A stretch of DNA of 26,599 bases from Sedimentibacter sp. (GCA_029256005.1 JAQSYS010000002.1:1-26599); one strand, 5' to 3'. Counted from the first letter of the stretch, positions 7,320 through 14,799 are shown. The notes: generated by a model from the letters alone, not told the origin. A program made the numbers and translations.

Positions 7320-8081
7320 ATGGCTATAATAAGCATGAAAAAATTGCTTGAAGCAGGTGTTCACTTCGGTCATCAGACTAGAAGATGGAACCCAAAAATG
7401 GCAGAGTACATTTTTACAGAAAGAAATGGAATCTATATTATCGACTTGCAAAAAACTAGCGATAAAGTAGATGAAGCTTACAAATTTATAAAGGAAGTTG
7501 TTTCAAGCGGAGAAGAAGTATTGTTCGTTGGAACAAAAAAACAAGCTCAAGAATCAACAAAATCTGAAGCTGCAAGATGCGGAATGCATTTCGTAAGCCA
7601 AAGATGGCTTGGTGGAATGCTTACAAACTACCAAACAATCAGAAAAAGAATTGATAAGTTAATTGCATTAAGAGCTATGGAAGAAGACGGAACATTTGAG
7701 CTTTTAACTAAGAAAGAAGTTTTTAAGTTAAGAAATGAAGCTGATAGACTTGAAAAATTCTTAGGCGGAATTAAGAATATGGATAAACTTCCTGGAGCAT
7801 TATTTGTAGTTGATCCAAGAAAAGAAAAGATAGCTGTTGAAGAAGCTAGAAAATTAGGTATTCCAGTTGTAGCAATAGTTGATACAAACTGTGACCCTGA
7901 TGAAGTTGATTTTGTAATTCCTGGTAATGATGATGCTATAAGAGCTGTAAAATTATTGACAGCTACTGTTGCTGATGCTGTACTTGAAGGCAAACAAGGC
8001 GTTCAAATGACAGAAGAAGAGCCAGAGGATGAAGTGTCAGACGAAGAATTAGAAAAAGTTGATGAAATAGTAGAAGAATAA
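7320..8081 (+). CDS. rpsB: 30S ribosomal protein S2
   Basis: The protein has 253 residues and the invariant S2 opening, ISMKKLLEAGVHFGHQTRRW. The body includes FVGTKKQAQE, RWLGGMLTN and DPRKEKIAVEEARKLGIPVV. The acidic C-terminal tail after residue 225 (EEEPEDEVSDEELEK) is typical of Firmicutes S2. The protein joins the small subunit late, near S1/S3 on the platform side, and is needed for mRNA binding. It is the first gene of the operon and is followed by a hairpin with a T run before tsf, which should set a higher dose of S2 than of downstream genes or act as an attenuator. AGGAGG is 8 bases before the ATG. Confidence 0.98.
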   Translation: MAIISMKKLLEAGVHFGHQTRRWNPKMAEYIFTERNGIYIIDLQKTSDKVDEAYKFIKEVVSSGEEVLFVGTKKQAQESTKSEAARCGMHFVSQRWLGGMLTNYQTIRKRIDKLIALRAMEEDGTFELLTKKEVFKLRNEADRLEKFLGGIKNMDKLPGALFVVDPRKEKIAVEEARKLGIPVVAIVDTNCDPDEVDFVIPGNDDAIRAVKLLTATVADAVLEGKQGVQMTEEEPEDEVSDEELEKVDEIVEE

Positions 8082-8091
8082 AAATAAAAAA

Positions 8092-8135
8092 CAAAGTAAG
8101 GGGTTAGGAATTTTTTCCTTACACCTTGCTTTTTT
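8092..8135 (+). terminator. rpsB-tsf intergenic terminator/attenuator
   Basis: GTAAGG (8096-8101) pairs with CCTTAC (8117-8122), extended by CAA/TTG around a bulge, and is followed by six Ts (8130-8135). Because tsf has no clear promoter of its own, termination here is probably partial. Confidence 0.65.
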
Positions 8136-8154
8136 AAATTTTGGAGGTTATGAA

Positions 8155-9069
8155 ATGGAAATTACAGCAGCATTGGTTAAAGAACTGAGAGAAAAAACAA
8201 ATGCAGGAATGATGGACTGCAAAAAAGCATTACAGGAAACAGCTGGAGACATAGAAAAAGCAATTGATTACTTAAGAGAAAAAGGACTTTCAAAAGCATC
8301 TAAAAAATCAGATAGAATTGCTGCAGAAGGTTTGACTTGTGCTTTAGTTTCAGAATGCGGTAAAAAAGGTGTTGTTGCTGAGGTTAACTCTGAAACAGAC
8401 TTTGTTGCTAAAAATGAAGAATTCAGAAACTTTGTAGAGGTTGTTGCAAAAACTGCTTTAAATAATGAACCAGCAGATGTTGAAGCATTAAAAGTTGAAA
8501 AACTTGAAGACGGCAAAACTCTTCAGGAAACTTTAACAGAAAAGATAGCTAAAATAGGCGAAAATATGTCTATAAGAAGATTTGAAATCGAAAAAGTAAA
8601 TGAAGGCAGAGTTGTTTCATATATTCATGCTGGAGGAAAAATTTCTGTTATTGTAGCTCTTGAATCTGAAGGAGACAAAGGTGCTCTTGAAGTATTAGGA
8701 AAAGACCTTGCTATGCAGGTAGCTGCTATGAATCCTAAATACATATCTACTGATGATGTTGATGCAGATTACATCGCACATGAAAGAGAAGTATTGATAG
8801 CTCAGGCTTTAAATGAAGGAAAACCACAAAACATTGTTGAAAAAATGGTTGAAGGAAGACTTCAGAAAGAACTTAAGGAAGTTTGTTTGTTAGAACAAGC
8901 CTTTGTTAAAGATGGAGATATTACTGTTAAGAAATATATTGATAACACTGCTAAGAACATTGGCAAGTCAATAAAAGTTTCAGGAGTTCAAAGATTTGAA
9001 GTTGGTGAAGGCATTGAAAAGAAATCTGAAAACTTTGCTGAAGAAGTAGCTAAACAAATAGGTAAATAA
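8155..9069 (+). CDS. tsf: Translation elongation factor Ts
   Basis: EF-Ts catalyses GDP/GTP exchange on EF-Tu. The protein has 304 residues. The N-terminal UBA-like domain carries LREKTNAGMMDCKKAL, followed by the TDFVAKN.EF motif that contacts EF-Tu, and two core subdomains with IHAGGKISVIVAL, LAMQVAAMNP and the KYISTDDVD loop. Length and motifs are normal. Two ATGs follow the GGAGGTT; the one at 8155 is in frame, the one at 8150 is not. The gene lies between the rpsB attenuator and a nested hairpin leading into pyrH, so its expression relative to both neighbours appears tuned at RNA level. Confidence 0.98.
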   Translation: MEITAALVKELREKTNAGMMDCKKALQETAGDIEKAIDYLREKGLSKASKKSDRIAAEGLTCALVSECGKKGVVAEVNSETDFVAKNEEFRNFVEVVAKTALNNEPADVEALKVEKLEDGKTLQETLTEKIAKIGENMSIRRFEIEKVNEGRVVSYIHAGGKISVIVALESEGDKGALEVLGKDLAMQVAAMNPKYISTDDVDADYIAHEREVLIAQALNEGKPQNIVEKMVEGRLQKELKEVCLLEQAFVKDGDITVKKYIDNTAKNIGKSIKVSGVQRFEVGEGIEKKSENFAEEVAKQIGK

Positions 9070-9145
9070 TCCTGAGAAAACGGTAAAAAATATAATGGAG
9101 GACTAAGTCTAAGTCCTCCATTAATAAAAAAAACTCAGGAGGAAA
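9070..9145 (+). promoter_or_regulatory. Nested hairpin that can mask the pyrH ribosome binding site
   Basis: An inner 12-bp perfect stem, TAATGGAGGACT (9093-9104) with AGTCCTCCATTA (9112-9123), has a 7-base loop. Outside it TCCTGAG (9070-9076), starting right after the tsf stop codon, pairs with CTCAGGA (9134-9140), which includes half of the pyrH AGGAGG (9137-9142). The inner stem is followed by A residues, not T, so it is not an intrinsic terminator. A ribosome finishing tsf would open the outer stem, which suggests translational coupling. Confidence 0.6.
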
Positions 9146-9148
9146 TGA

Positions 9149-9862
9149 ATGGACTGCAAATATAAAAGAGTAATATTAAAAATAAGCGGAGAAGCATTGT
9201 CAGGAAATAACCACCATGGAATTAATGAAGCAATAGTAACAAGAATATCAAATGTTATTAAAAATGTTAATGAAATGGGTGTAGAAGTAGCGGTTGTTGT
9301 AGGTGGTGGCAATTTCTGGAGAGGCGCAAGCGCAAAGGAAATGGACAGAACAACATCTGATTATATGGGAATGCTTGGAACAATAATAAATGGTCTAGCT
9401 CTCCAAGATGCACTTGAAAAGATAGGTGTAGAAACAAGACTTCAGACTGCTATTGAAATGAGACAGATAGCTGAGCCGTACATTAGAAGAAGAGCTGTAA
9501 GACATCTTGAAAAAGGGAGAGTAGTAATTTTTTCTGGCGGTTCTGGAAATCCTTACTTTTCAACAGATACAACTGCAGCATTAAGGGCTGCTGAAATAAA
9601 TGCAGACATAATTCTTCTTGCTAAAAATGGTGTAGATGGTGTATACAGCGATGATCCAAACAAAAATCCGGATTCAGTTAAATTTAATGAATTAAAATAT
9701 ATCGATGTTCTTAACAAAGGTCTAAAAATAATGGATTCAACTGCTACATCATTATGCATGGACAATAAAATTCCAATATTAGTATTTGGAATAGAAAACC
9801 CTGAAAATATCGAAAAGATAGTAATGGGAGAAAACATAGGAACAATAATAAAGGAGGTATAG
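9149..9862 (+). CDS. pyrH: UMP kinase
   Basis: PyrH phosphorylates UMP to UDP with ATP and is the bacterial amino-acid-kinase-type enzyme, feeding RNA, DNA and sugar-nucleotide synthesis. The protein has 237 residues. It opens RVILKISGEALSG, has VVGGGNFWRG for phosphate binding, then IEMRQIAEPYIRRRAVRHLE, the acceptor segment STDTTAALRAAEI and AKNGVDGVYSDDP for the base. Full length with no missing motif. The neighbours are the usual tsf and frr. AGGAGG is at 9137-9142; of the two ATGs after it, the one at 9149 is in frame. Its ribosome binding site can pair with sequence following the tsf stop. Confidence 0.97.
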   Translation: MDCKYKRVILKISGEALSGNNHHGINEAIVTRISNVIKNVNEMGVEVAVVVGGGNFWRGASAKEMDRTTSDYMGMLGTIINGLALQDALEKIGVETRLQTAIEMRQIAEPYIRRRAVRHLEKGRVVIFSGGSGNPYFSTDTTAALRAAEINADIILLAKNGVDGVYSDDPNKNPDSVKFNELKYIDVLNKGLKIMDSTATSLCMDNKIPILVFGIENPENIEKIVMGENIGTIIKEV

Positions 9863-9863
9863 A

Positions 9864-10421
9864 ATGTATAAAGATTTAGTAACAAAATCAGAAGAAACCA
9901 TGAAAAAATCAATTAATTTTTTAAAGGAAGACCTTGCAACTATTAGAGCAGGAAAAGCGAATCCTAAATTACTTGATAAAATTCAGGTTAGTTATTACGG
10001 CTCAATGACTCCATTAAACCAAGTAGCGAATATATCTGTACCGGAACCTAGATCTATTATTATTCAGCCTTGGGATGCAAGCTTGATAAAGGAAATAGAA
10101 AAAGCAATAATGACTTCTGAATTAGGAATAAACCCTTCAAATGACGGAAAAATGATAAGACTTGTAATACCGCCATTGACAGAAGAAAGAAGAAGAGATT
10201 TAATAAAGCAGATTAAAAAAGAAGTTGAGAATGCTAAAATTGCTGTCAGAAACATCAGACGAGACACAAATGAAGATTTAAAGAAACTTGAAAAAACTAG
10301 TGAGTTAACAAAGGATGATCTGAAAAAAGCTGAAGAAGATATGCAGAAACTTACTGACAAGTACATAAAACTGACAGATGACATCTATAAGGATAAGGAA
10401 AAAGAAATTTTAGAGGTTTAG
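9864..10421 (+). CDS. frr: Ribosome recycling factor
   Basis: RRF splits post-termination ribosomes together with EF-G. The 185-residue protein has the standard three-helix bundle plus small beta domain: MKKSINFLKEDLATIRAGKANP, then LLDKIQVSYYGSMTPLNQVANISVPEPRSI, then IRLVIPPLTEERRRDLIKQIKKEVENAK-type helices and an acidic C-terminus. The ATG lies one base after the pyrH stop, and its AAGGAGGT is inside the last codons of pyrH, so the two are coupled. All expected conserved segments are present and the length equals the family norm. Confidence 0.98.
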   Translation: MYKDLVTKSEETMKKSINFLKEDLATIRAGKANPKLLDKIQVSYYGSMTPLNQVANISVPEPRSIIIQPWDASLIKEIEKAIMTSELGINPSNDGKMIRLVIPPLTEERRRDLIKQIKKEVENAKIAVRNIRRDTNEDLKKLEKTSELTKDDLKKAEEDMQKLTDKYIKLTDDIYKDKEKEILEV

Positions 10422-10422
10422 T

Positions 10423-10608
10423 ATGGATGATTTAATTGGATATCCATTGAAAGAAGCTCTGAGAATTATAGAAGAAAATAATAATAAAATTATAAATATA
10501 ATAAAGGTAACAGGAACCAACAAAAAGTTTAACAATTTAGAAAAACCATATATAATAAGGAAATACATCAGTGACAAGGAAGTTACTTTGTACGTTTCAT
10601 ACTATTAG
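10423..10608 (+). CDS. Small protein of unknown function, coupled to frr
   Basis: This 61-residue frame begins MDDLIGYPLKEALRIIEENN and ends in a basic, beta-rich tail KYISDKEVTLYVSYY. The ATG is one base after the frr stop, with AGAGGT in the frr tail at normal spacing, so it is probably translated by coupling. The first 20 residues (IGYPLKEALRIIEE, then hydrophobic strand NIIKVTG) recall a half PASTA-like beta-alpha unit, but the match is too weak to assert. There is no membrane segment, no cysteine, and no metal motif. The position between frr and uppS is not a standard one for a known gene. It is followed by the uppS leader element. Codon use looks like its neighbours. Confidence 0.6.
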   Translation: MDDLIGYPLKEALRIIEENNNKIINIIKVTGTNKKFNNLEKPYIIRKYISDKEVTLYVSYY

Positions 10609-10615
10609 TATTAAT

Positions 10616-10779
10616 AAGGCTTATGATAAATTCATAAGCCTTGAGTGTATGCCCTAACAGTATTGTTCAAGCGATTGTTTGGATAATAATGTTAGGGAAA
10701 CTGCAACGAATCCCCATTATATGCTACCTTAATGAGCATATACATTGTTGAGTGAGACTGCTAATATAGAGAGGGCCAA
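10616..10779 (+). ncRNA. Structured uppS leader (copy A of a two-copy RNA element)
   Basis: It begins with an 11-bp perfect hairpin, AAGGCTTATGA (10616-10626)/TCATAAGCCTT (10632-10642). Three base spaces later comes block 1 TGTATGCCCTA (10646-10656); CCCTAACA pairs with TGTTAGGG (10689-10697 region), then block 2 ACTGCAACGAAT (10700-10711), block 3 CCATTATATGC (10714-10724), and a hairpin ATATGCT/AGCATAT. All three blocks recur in order in the rimP leader. GCCCT of block 1 could also pair with AGGGC overlapping the uppS ribosome binding site (about 10772-10776), giving an alternative fold. There is no T run, so control would be translational. Not recognised as a named riboswitch. Confidence 0.55.
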
Positions 10780-11502
10780 ATGAATTTAGAAGATACAGTA
10801 CGAGCCGGTATAATACCTGAACATCTTGCTGTTATAATGGACGGTAACAGAAGATGGGCTAAAATCAGAAACCTGCCAACAAGTAAAGGACATAAAGAGG
10901 GAGCTATGAGAGTCACAGATCTTGTAAGGAACTCTGTTGATTTGGGTATTAAATATTTATCTATCTACGCTTTTTCCACTGAAAATTGGAGAAGGGATAA
11001 AAAAGAAGTAGATTATTTAATGAACCTTTTAGTTGAATTTGTAGTAAAGGAACTTGACTACCTTCATAAGAACGACGTAAAGATAACATTGATGGGCAAT
11101 ATTGAAGATTTGCCTGAAAAGACAAAAAATGAAGTTAAACGTTCAATTGAACTTACAAAAAACAATACAAAACTACATTTAAACATTGCATTAAGTTATG
11201 GCTCAAGAAATGAAATAGTAAATGCTGTAAAAAAAATAATAAACGAATATGAAAACAACAAAATTAACATAGATGAAATTAATGAGGAAAGTTTTAAGAA
11301 GCATCTATTTACTTATGATATGCCTGATCCGGACCTGTTAATAAGAACAAGCGGAGAAATACGATTAAGCAATTTCCTTTTATATCAGCTTGCTTATACA
11401 GAGTTTTATTTTACTGATATTATGTGGCCGGATTTCGATAAACAAGAACTTTTGAAAGCTATAGATAACTTTCAAAACAGAAAAAGGAGATACGGAAACT
11501 AA
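10780..11502 (+). CDS. uppS: Undecaprenyl diphosphate synthase (isoprenyl transferase)
   Basis: UppS makes the C55 lipid carrier of peptidoglycan and teichoic-acid synthesis by adding cis-isoprenyl units to farnesyl diphosphate. The protein has 240 residues with the family motifs: catalytic Asp at D21 in IMDGNRRWA, SKGHKEGA, then YLSIYAFSTENWRR and, near the C-terminus, LLIRTSGEIRLSNFLLYQ and EFYFTDIMWPDF. It acts in the cytoplasm at the membrane surface and uses products of the MEP pathway, to which ispG in the same cluster belongs. Its ribosome binding site (GAGAGGG) is mediocre and may be masked by the upstream leader, suggesting post-transcriptional control. Confidence 0.97.
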   Translation: MNLEDTVRAGIIPEHLAVIMDGNRRWAKIRNLPTSKGHKEGAMRVTDLVRNSVDLGIKYLSIYAFSTENWRRDKKEVDYLMNLLVEFVVKELDYLHKNDVKITLMGNIEDLPEKTKNEVKRSIELTKNNTKLHLNIALSYGSRNEIVNAVKKIINEYENNKINIDEINEESFKKHLFTYDMPDPDLLIRTSGEIRLSNFLLYQLAYTEFYFTDIMWPDFDKQELLKAIDNFQNRKRRYGN

Positions 11503-11514
11503 GGCGGTGTTGTT

Positions 11515-12282
11515 ATGAGACAAAGAGTTATTACAGGTTTTGCAGGTGGAGCATTTATTGCTGCTATAACATATATGGGCGGTACTATATATGATTTTGT
11601 TTATTTTGGCATAACCTGCATAGCAATTTATGAGCTTTCAAAGGTTTTTTTTAATGACGGATTTGATTACGGAGCCATTGTTAATTATTTGTTTGCAATT
11701 GCTTTGTTTATAGAAAAGGCAACAGAGTATCAGCACTTTTTTGATTTTTTTCTGTTTCTTTACATTTCACTTAATTTTCTAGTCTTTGTTTTTAATAAAA
11801 AAATTGATATTAAAAAGATTTCAGAAATTATTTTCATAGGTACATATGTTGTATTTTTCATGTATCATATGATGCTAATTAATGGATCTCCGCACGTATG
11901 GCTCGTATACATAATAGCCTTCGGCTCAGATACTTTTGCTTATTTTACAGGAAAAATGTTGGGTAGACATAAGCTTTATCCTGAGGTAAGTCCCAATAAA
12001 ACAATTGAAGGTGCTATCGGTGGAATAATAGGCTGTACTATTTTATCACTTATTTATTTTGATTATTTAAGAATAAATAAATATATTTACATTATAATAT
12101 TTAGTGTAAGTGCATCTGTCTTTTCTATGGTAGGTGACCTTGCAGCGTCAAAAATAAAAAGAGAATATGGAACTAAGGATTTTGGTAATATGCTGCCTGG
12201 ACATGGAGGAATTCTGGACAGATTTGACAGTGTGCTTTTCGTAGCACCAACAGTTTATTACTTTATCCAGCATTTTCTATAA
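11515..12282 (+). CDS. cdsA: Phosphatidate cytidylyltransferase (CDP-diglyceride synthase)
   Basis: CdsA converts phosphatidate and CTP to CDP-diacylglycerol, the branch point of phospholipid synthesis. The protein has 255 residues and about seven membrane segments. The C-terminal family signature is complete: SPNKTIEGAIGG, then GDLAASKIKREYGTKDFGNM and LPGHGGILDRFDS, where the acidic and basic residues bind metal and CTP. The start ATG is 12 bases after the uppS stop with GGCGGTG before it. In most relatives dxr follows cdsA; here rseP follows directly. Confidence 0.96.
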   Translation: MRQRVITGFAGGAFIAAITYMGGTIYDFVYFGITCIAIYELSKVFFNDGFDYGAIVNYLFAIALFIEKATEYQHFFDFFLFLYISLNFLVFVFNKKIDIKKISEIIFIGTYVVFFMYHMMLINGSPHVWLVYIIAFGSDTFAYFTGKMLGRHKLYPEVSPNKTIEGAIGGIIGCTILSLIYFDYLRINKYIYIIIFSVSASVFSMVGDLAASKIKREYGTKDFGNMLPGHGGILDRFDSVLFVAPTVYYFIQHFL

Positions 12283-12298
12283 AATGGAGGTAAACATA

Positions 12299-13546
12299 TT
12301 GTTAACAATAGTTGCAGCTATAATTGTATTTTCAGCAATTGTACTCGTGCATGAATTCGGCCATTATAAAGCAGCTAAAAGTGTAGGTATAAGGGTATAT
12401 GAATTTGCAATAGGGATGGGACCTACCTTATTCAAAAAAGAAAAAAATGGCACTATATACTCTATCAGAGCTGTTCCTATTGGTGGTTTTGTTCAAATGG
12501 AAGGTGAAGAGGAGGATGTTAGAACATCAACCAGTTTTAGCACCAAGACAATTTGGCAAAGATTTAAAGTAGTTGCTGCTGGACCTATTATGAACTTCGC
12601 TTTAGCATTAGCTTTATTTATTATTATTGCTTTTTCATATGGTATTTATGGTAATAACATTGACACTATTGATGAAGCATCTAATGAATATAAGGCAGGA
12701 TTGAGAACAGGTGACGAAATCATTTCTATAAATGGTGAAAAAGCATATATTTGGGAAGATATTTATTATGAATTAATTAATCCTGACAATACATATTACA
12801 TCGTTGAGTATGAAAGAGATAATCAATTAAAAGAAGTTAAAGTAAATAACAATTACAGAAAAATGATAGGCATAGCGACTGAAATAGTCAATGGTGAGCC
12901 AACAACTACTGTTTCGCCAACTGATGTAACATCACCAGCTTTTGAAGCAGGCGTTAAGGATGGAGATAAAGTAATAAAAATAAATGATGTTCCTGTCAAT
13001 ACATGGAATGAATTAACCACTCAGGTTGAAAATACACCTGATGGAGATTCAGTCAAGGTAACAGTTGACAGAGGTGGTAAAATTATTGATTACAACATTA
13101 AGCCACAGACACAAATAACAGTTAGATTTAATACACAGCTTGAAAGATCTTTCGTAACTGCAATTTCATCATCAGCTTATAAAACTGTTTACTATATAGA
13201 GCTAATGTTTAAGACCATAAGCCAATTAGTAACCGGCAAATTGGGAAGTGATGCTTTGGGAGGTCCGGTTATGGTTATTACCATGGTTGGTGAAGCCGCT
13301 GAAAGTGGAATACTTTCACTGTTAAATTTAGCAGCATTTATCAGTATTAACCTTGGATTTATGAATCTTTTACCGATTCCGGCTTTAGATGGAAGTAAGC
13401 TTGTGTTTTTGGTAGTAGAAGCTATAAGAGGCAAATCAATACCGATTGAAAAAGAAGGATATATTCACTTTATCGGTTTTGTAGTATTGATAGGTTTCAT
13501 GATATTTATAACATATAAGGATATTTTAAGGCTCTTTAGAATATAA
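12299..13546 (+). CDS. rseP: Site-2 intramembrane metalloprotease RseP/RasP
   Basis: The enzyme cleaves anti-sigma factors and leftover signal peptides inside the membrane. The zinc motif HEFGH is at H18-H22 in the first membrane helix; the third ligand motif LPIPALDG is near D364 in a late helix. Between them are two PDZ-like modules (AGLRTGDEIISING and AGVKDGDKVIKINDVPV). Start choice: the frame can begin at ATG 12284, but that ATG is itself part of the ATGGAGGT ribosome binding site and has nothing before it; the in-frame TTG at 12299, seven bases after GGAGGT, is the better start and gives 415 residues. The gene follows cdsA closely and ends before a strong hairpin. Confidence 0.95.
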   Translation: MLTIVAAIIVFSAIVLVHEFGHYKAAKSVGIRVYEFAIGMGPTLFKKEKNGTIYSIRAVPIGGFVQMEGEEEDVRTSTSFSTKTIWQRFKVVAAGPIMNFALALALFIIIAFSYGIYGNNIDTIDEASNEYKAGLRTGDEIISINGEKAYIWEDIYYELINPDNTYYIVEYERDNQLKEVKVNNNYRKMIGIATEIVNGEPTTTVSPTDVTSPAFEAGVKDGDKVIKINDVPVNTWNELTTQVENTPDGDSVKVTVDRGGKIIDYNIKPQTQITVRFNTQLERSFVTAISSSAYKTVYYIELMFKTISQLVTGKLGSDALGGPVMVITMVGEAAESGILSLLNLAAFISINLGFMNLLPIPALDGSKLVFLVVEAIRGKSIPIEKEGYIHFIGFVVLIGFMIFITYKDILRLFRI

Positions 13547-13559
13547 CAATTGGAAGAAG

Positions 13560-13590
13560 TAGGAGAACAATGACAACAATTGTTCTCCTA
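13560..13590 (+). promoter_or_regulatory. 12-bp perfect hairpin between rseP and ispG
   Basis: TAGGAGAACAAT (13560-13571) pairs perfectly with ATTGTTCTCCTA (13579-13590) over a 7-base loop. No T run follows, so a classical terminator is unlikely; it may protect the upstream mRNA 3' end or be a processing site. It has the same stem and loop lengths as the tsf-pyrH hairpin, with different sequence. Confidence 0.55.
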
Positions 13591-13614
13591 TTGTTATTGT
13601 CACAGGAGGAATGA

Positions 13615-14685
13615 ATGGATCAAATAATCAGAAGAAAATCAAGAATAGTAATGGTTGGCGATGTACAAATCGGTGGAGATGCAAAGATTTCAGTACAGTC
13701 AATGACAAACACATTTACAAAGGATGTAAAATCCACAGTTAACCAAATTTTGCAATTAGAAGAAGCAGGTTGTGAGATAATAAGAGTTGCAGTAGCAGAT
13801 GAAGAGGATGCGGAAGCAATAAAAGATATAAAGAAACAGATTCATATACCAATAGTTGCTGATATACATTTTGACTACAGGCTTGCATTAAAAGCAATTG
13901 AAAGTGGAATTGATAAATTAAGAATTAATCCTGGTAACATTGGAAGCATCGATAGAGTTCAAAAGGTTGTAGAAATGGCCAAGCCAAGAAATATTCCTAT
14001 TAGAATAGGTGTAAATGCAGGTAGTGTTCATAAGGAAATATTAAGAAAATATGAAAATGCAGTAACAGCTGAGGGTATGGTAGAATCAGCATTAGAACAT
14101 GTTAAAATATTAGAGGATTTGGATTATAGAAACATAGTAATTTCTATGAAGGGCACTGATATTAAAATGACTATAGATGCTTATAGATCAATGGCTAAAA
14201 AGGTAGACTATCCACTTCATTTAGGCATAACTCATGCAGGAACATTGTTTGAAGGAAGTATACGTTCAGCAATCGGTGTTGGAAGTCTTCTTGCAGATGG
14301 AATCGGAGATACTTTAAGAATTTCATTAACGGATGAACCTGTTGAAGAAGTAAAGGTTGCAAGAGAAATTTTAAAAAGTCTGAATTTAAGAAGCTTTGGA
14401 ATCAATTACATAACTTGCCCAACCTGTGGAAGAACAAAGATTCAACTTATAAATCTTACTAAAAAAATACAGGAAGGTTTAAAAGATGTTAATAAGCCAA
14501 TTACTGTTGCTATTATGGGCTGTGCTGTTAACGGACCTGGCGAAGCAAGGCAAGCTGATATAGGAATAGCTGGCGGCGTCGGTGAAGCACTGCTGTTTAA
14601 AAAAGGTGAGATTATAAGAAAAATTAAGGAAGAAGAGATAGTAGCAACTTTGTTGGATGAAATAGAAAAACTGGAAATGAATTGA
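13615..14685 (+). CDS. ispG: 4-hydroxy-3-methylbut-2-enyl diphosphate synthase
   Basis: IspG is the [4Fe-4S] enzyme that reduces MEcPP to HMBPP near the end of the MEP isoprenoid pathway. The 356-residue protein has an N-terminal TIM barrel beginning RRKSRIVMVGDVQIGGDAKI, with QSMTNTFT and VADIHFD. The C-terminal cluster domain holds C268 and C271 in CPTCGRTKIQ, C303 in MGCAVNGPGEA and the conserved glutamate E310. The short bacterial form (without the plant insert) is the expected length. GGAGG lies before two ATGs; the one at 13615 is in frame. It supplies isoprenoid units for UppS, yet dxr of the same pathway is absent from the cluster. Confidence 0.97.
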   Translation: MDQIIRRKSRIVMVGDVQIGGDAKISVQSMTNTFTKDVKSTVNQILQLEEAGCEIIRVAVADEEDAEAIKDIKKQIHIPIVADIHFDYRLALKAIESGIDKLRINPGNIGSIDRVQKVVEMAKPRNIPIRIGVNAGSVHKEILRKYENAVTAEGMVESALEHVKILEDLDYRNIVISMKGTDIKMTIDAYRSMAKKVDYPLHLGITHAGTLFEGSIRSAIGVGSLLADGIGDTLRISLTDEPVEEVKVAREILKSLNLRSFGINYITCPTCGRTKIQLINLTKKIQEGLKDVNKPITVAIMGCAVNGPGEARQADIGIAGGVGEALLFKKGEIIRKIKEEEIVATLLDEIEKLEMN

Positions 14686-14710
14686 CAATTTTGTAAATAT
14701 CAGGTATAAT
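14682..14710 (+). promoter_or_regulatory. Perfect consensus sigma-A promoter before bL25
   Basis: TTGACA (14682-14687), exactly 17 bases, TATAAT (14705-14710): a full consensus promoter, with its -35 overlapping the ispG stop codon. Transcription would start near 14717, nine bases before a terminator stem. Confidence 0.9.
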
Positions 14711-14725
14711 TAAATATAATAAAAT

Positions 14726-14760
14726 AAGTTGAATTTCGAAAAGAGTTCAGCTTTTTTTTT
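14726..14760 (+). terminator. Terminator/attenuator directly downstream of the bL25 promoter
   Basis: AAGTTGAA (14726-14733) pairs with TTCAGCTT (14746-14753) with one G-U pair, followed by a run of nine Ts (14752-14760). It can end the ispG transcript, but it also lies within 45 bases of the perfect promoter above, so it would stop most transcripts from that promoter unless antitermination occurs. Confidence 0.8.
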
Positions 14761-14782
14761 ACCAATCTAAAATAATGTGGGG

Positions 14783-14799
14783 TGTTAATTAATTTAACA
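14783..14799. promoter_or_regulatory. Inverted repeat before the bL25 gene
   Basis: TGTTAA (14783-14788) and TTAACA (14794-14799) are separated by five bases, 22 bases before the start codon. This could be a small operator or a weak RNA hairpin near the ribosome binding site AAGGAGG. Confidence 0.3.

Noticed and set aside
10609..10642. Hairpin AAGGCTTATGA/TCATAAGCCTT as terminator of the frr unit
   Set aside because: It is followed by GAGTGTATG instead of a T run, and uppS has no clear promoter of its own; it fits better as the first stem of the uppS leader.
12284..12298. ATG start for rseP
   Set aside because: This ATG forms part of the ATGGAGGT ribosome binding site; the TTG at 12299 has correct spacing.
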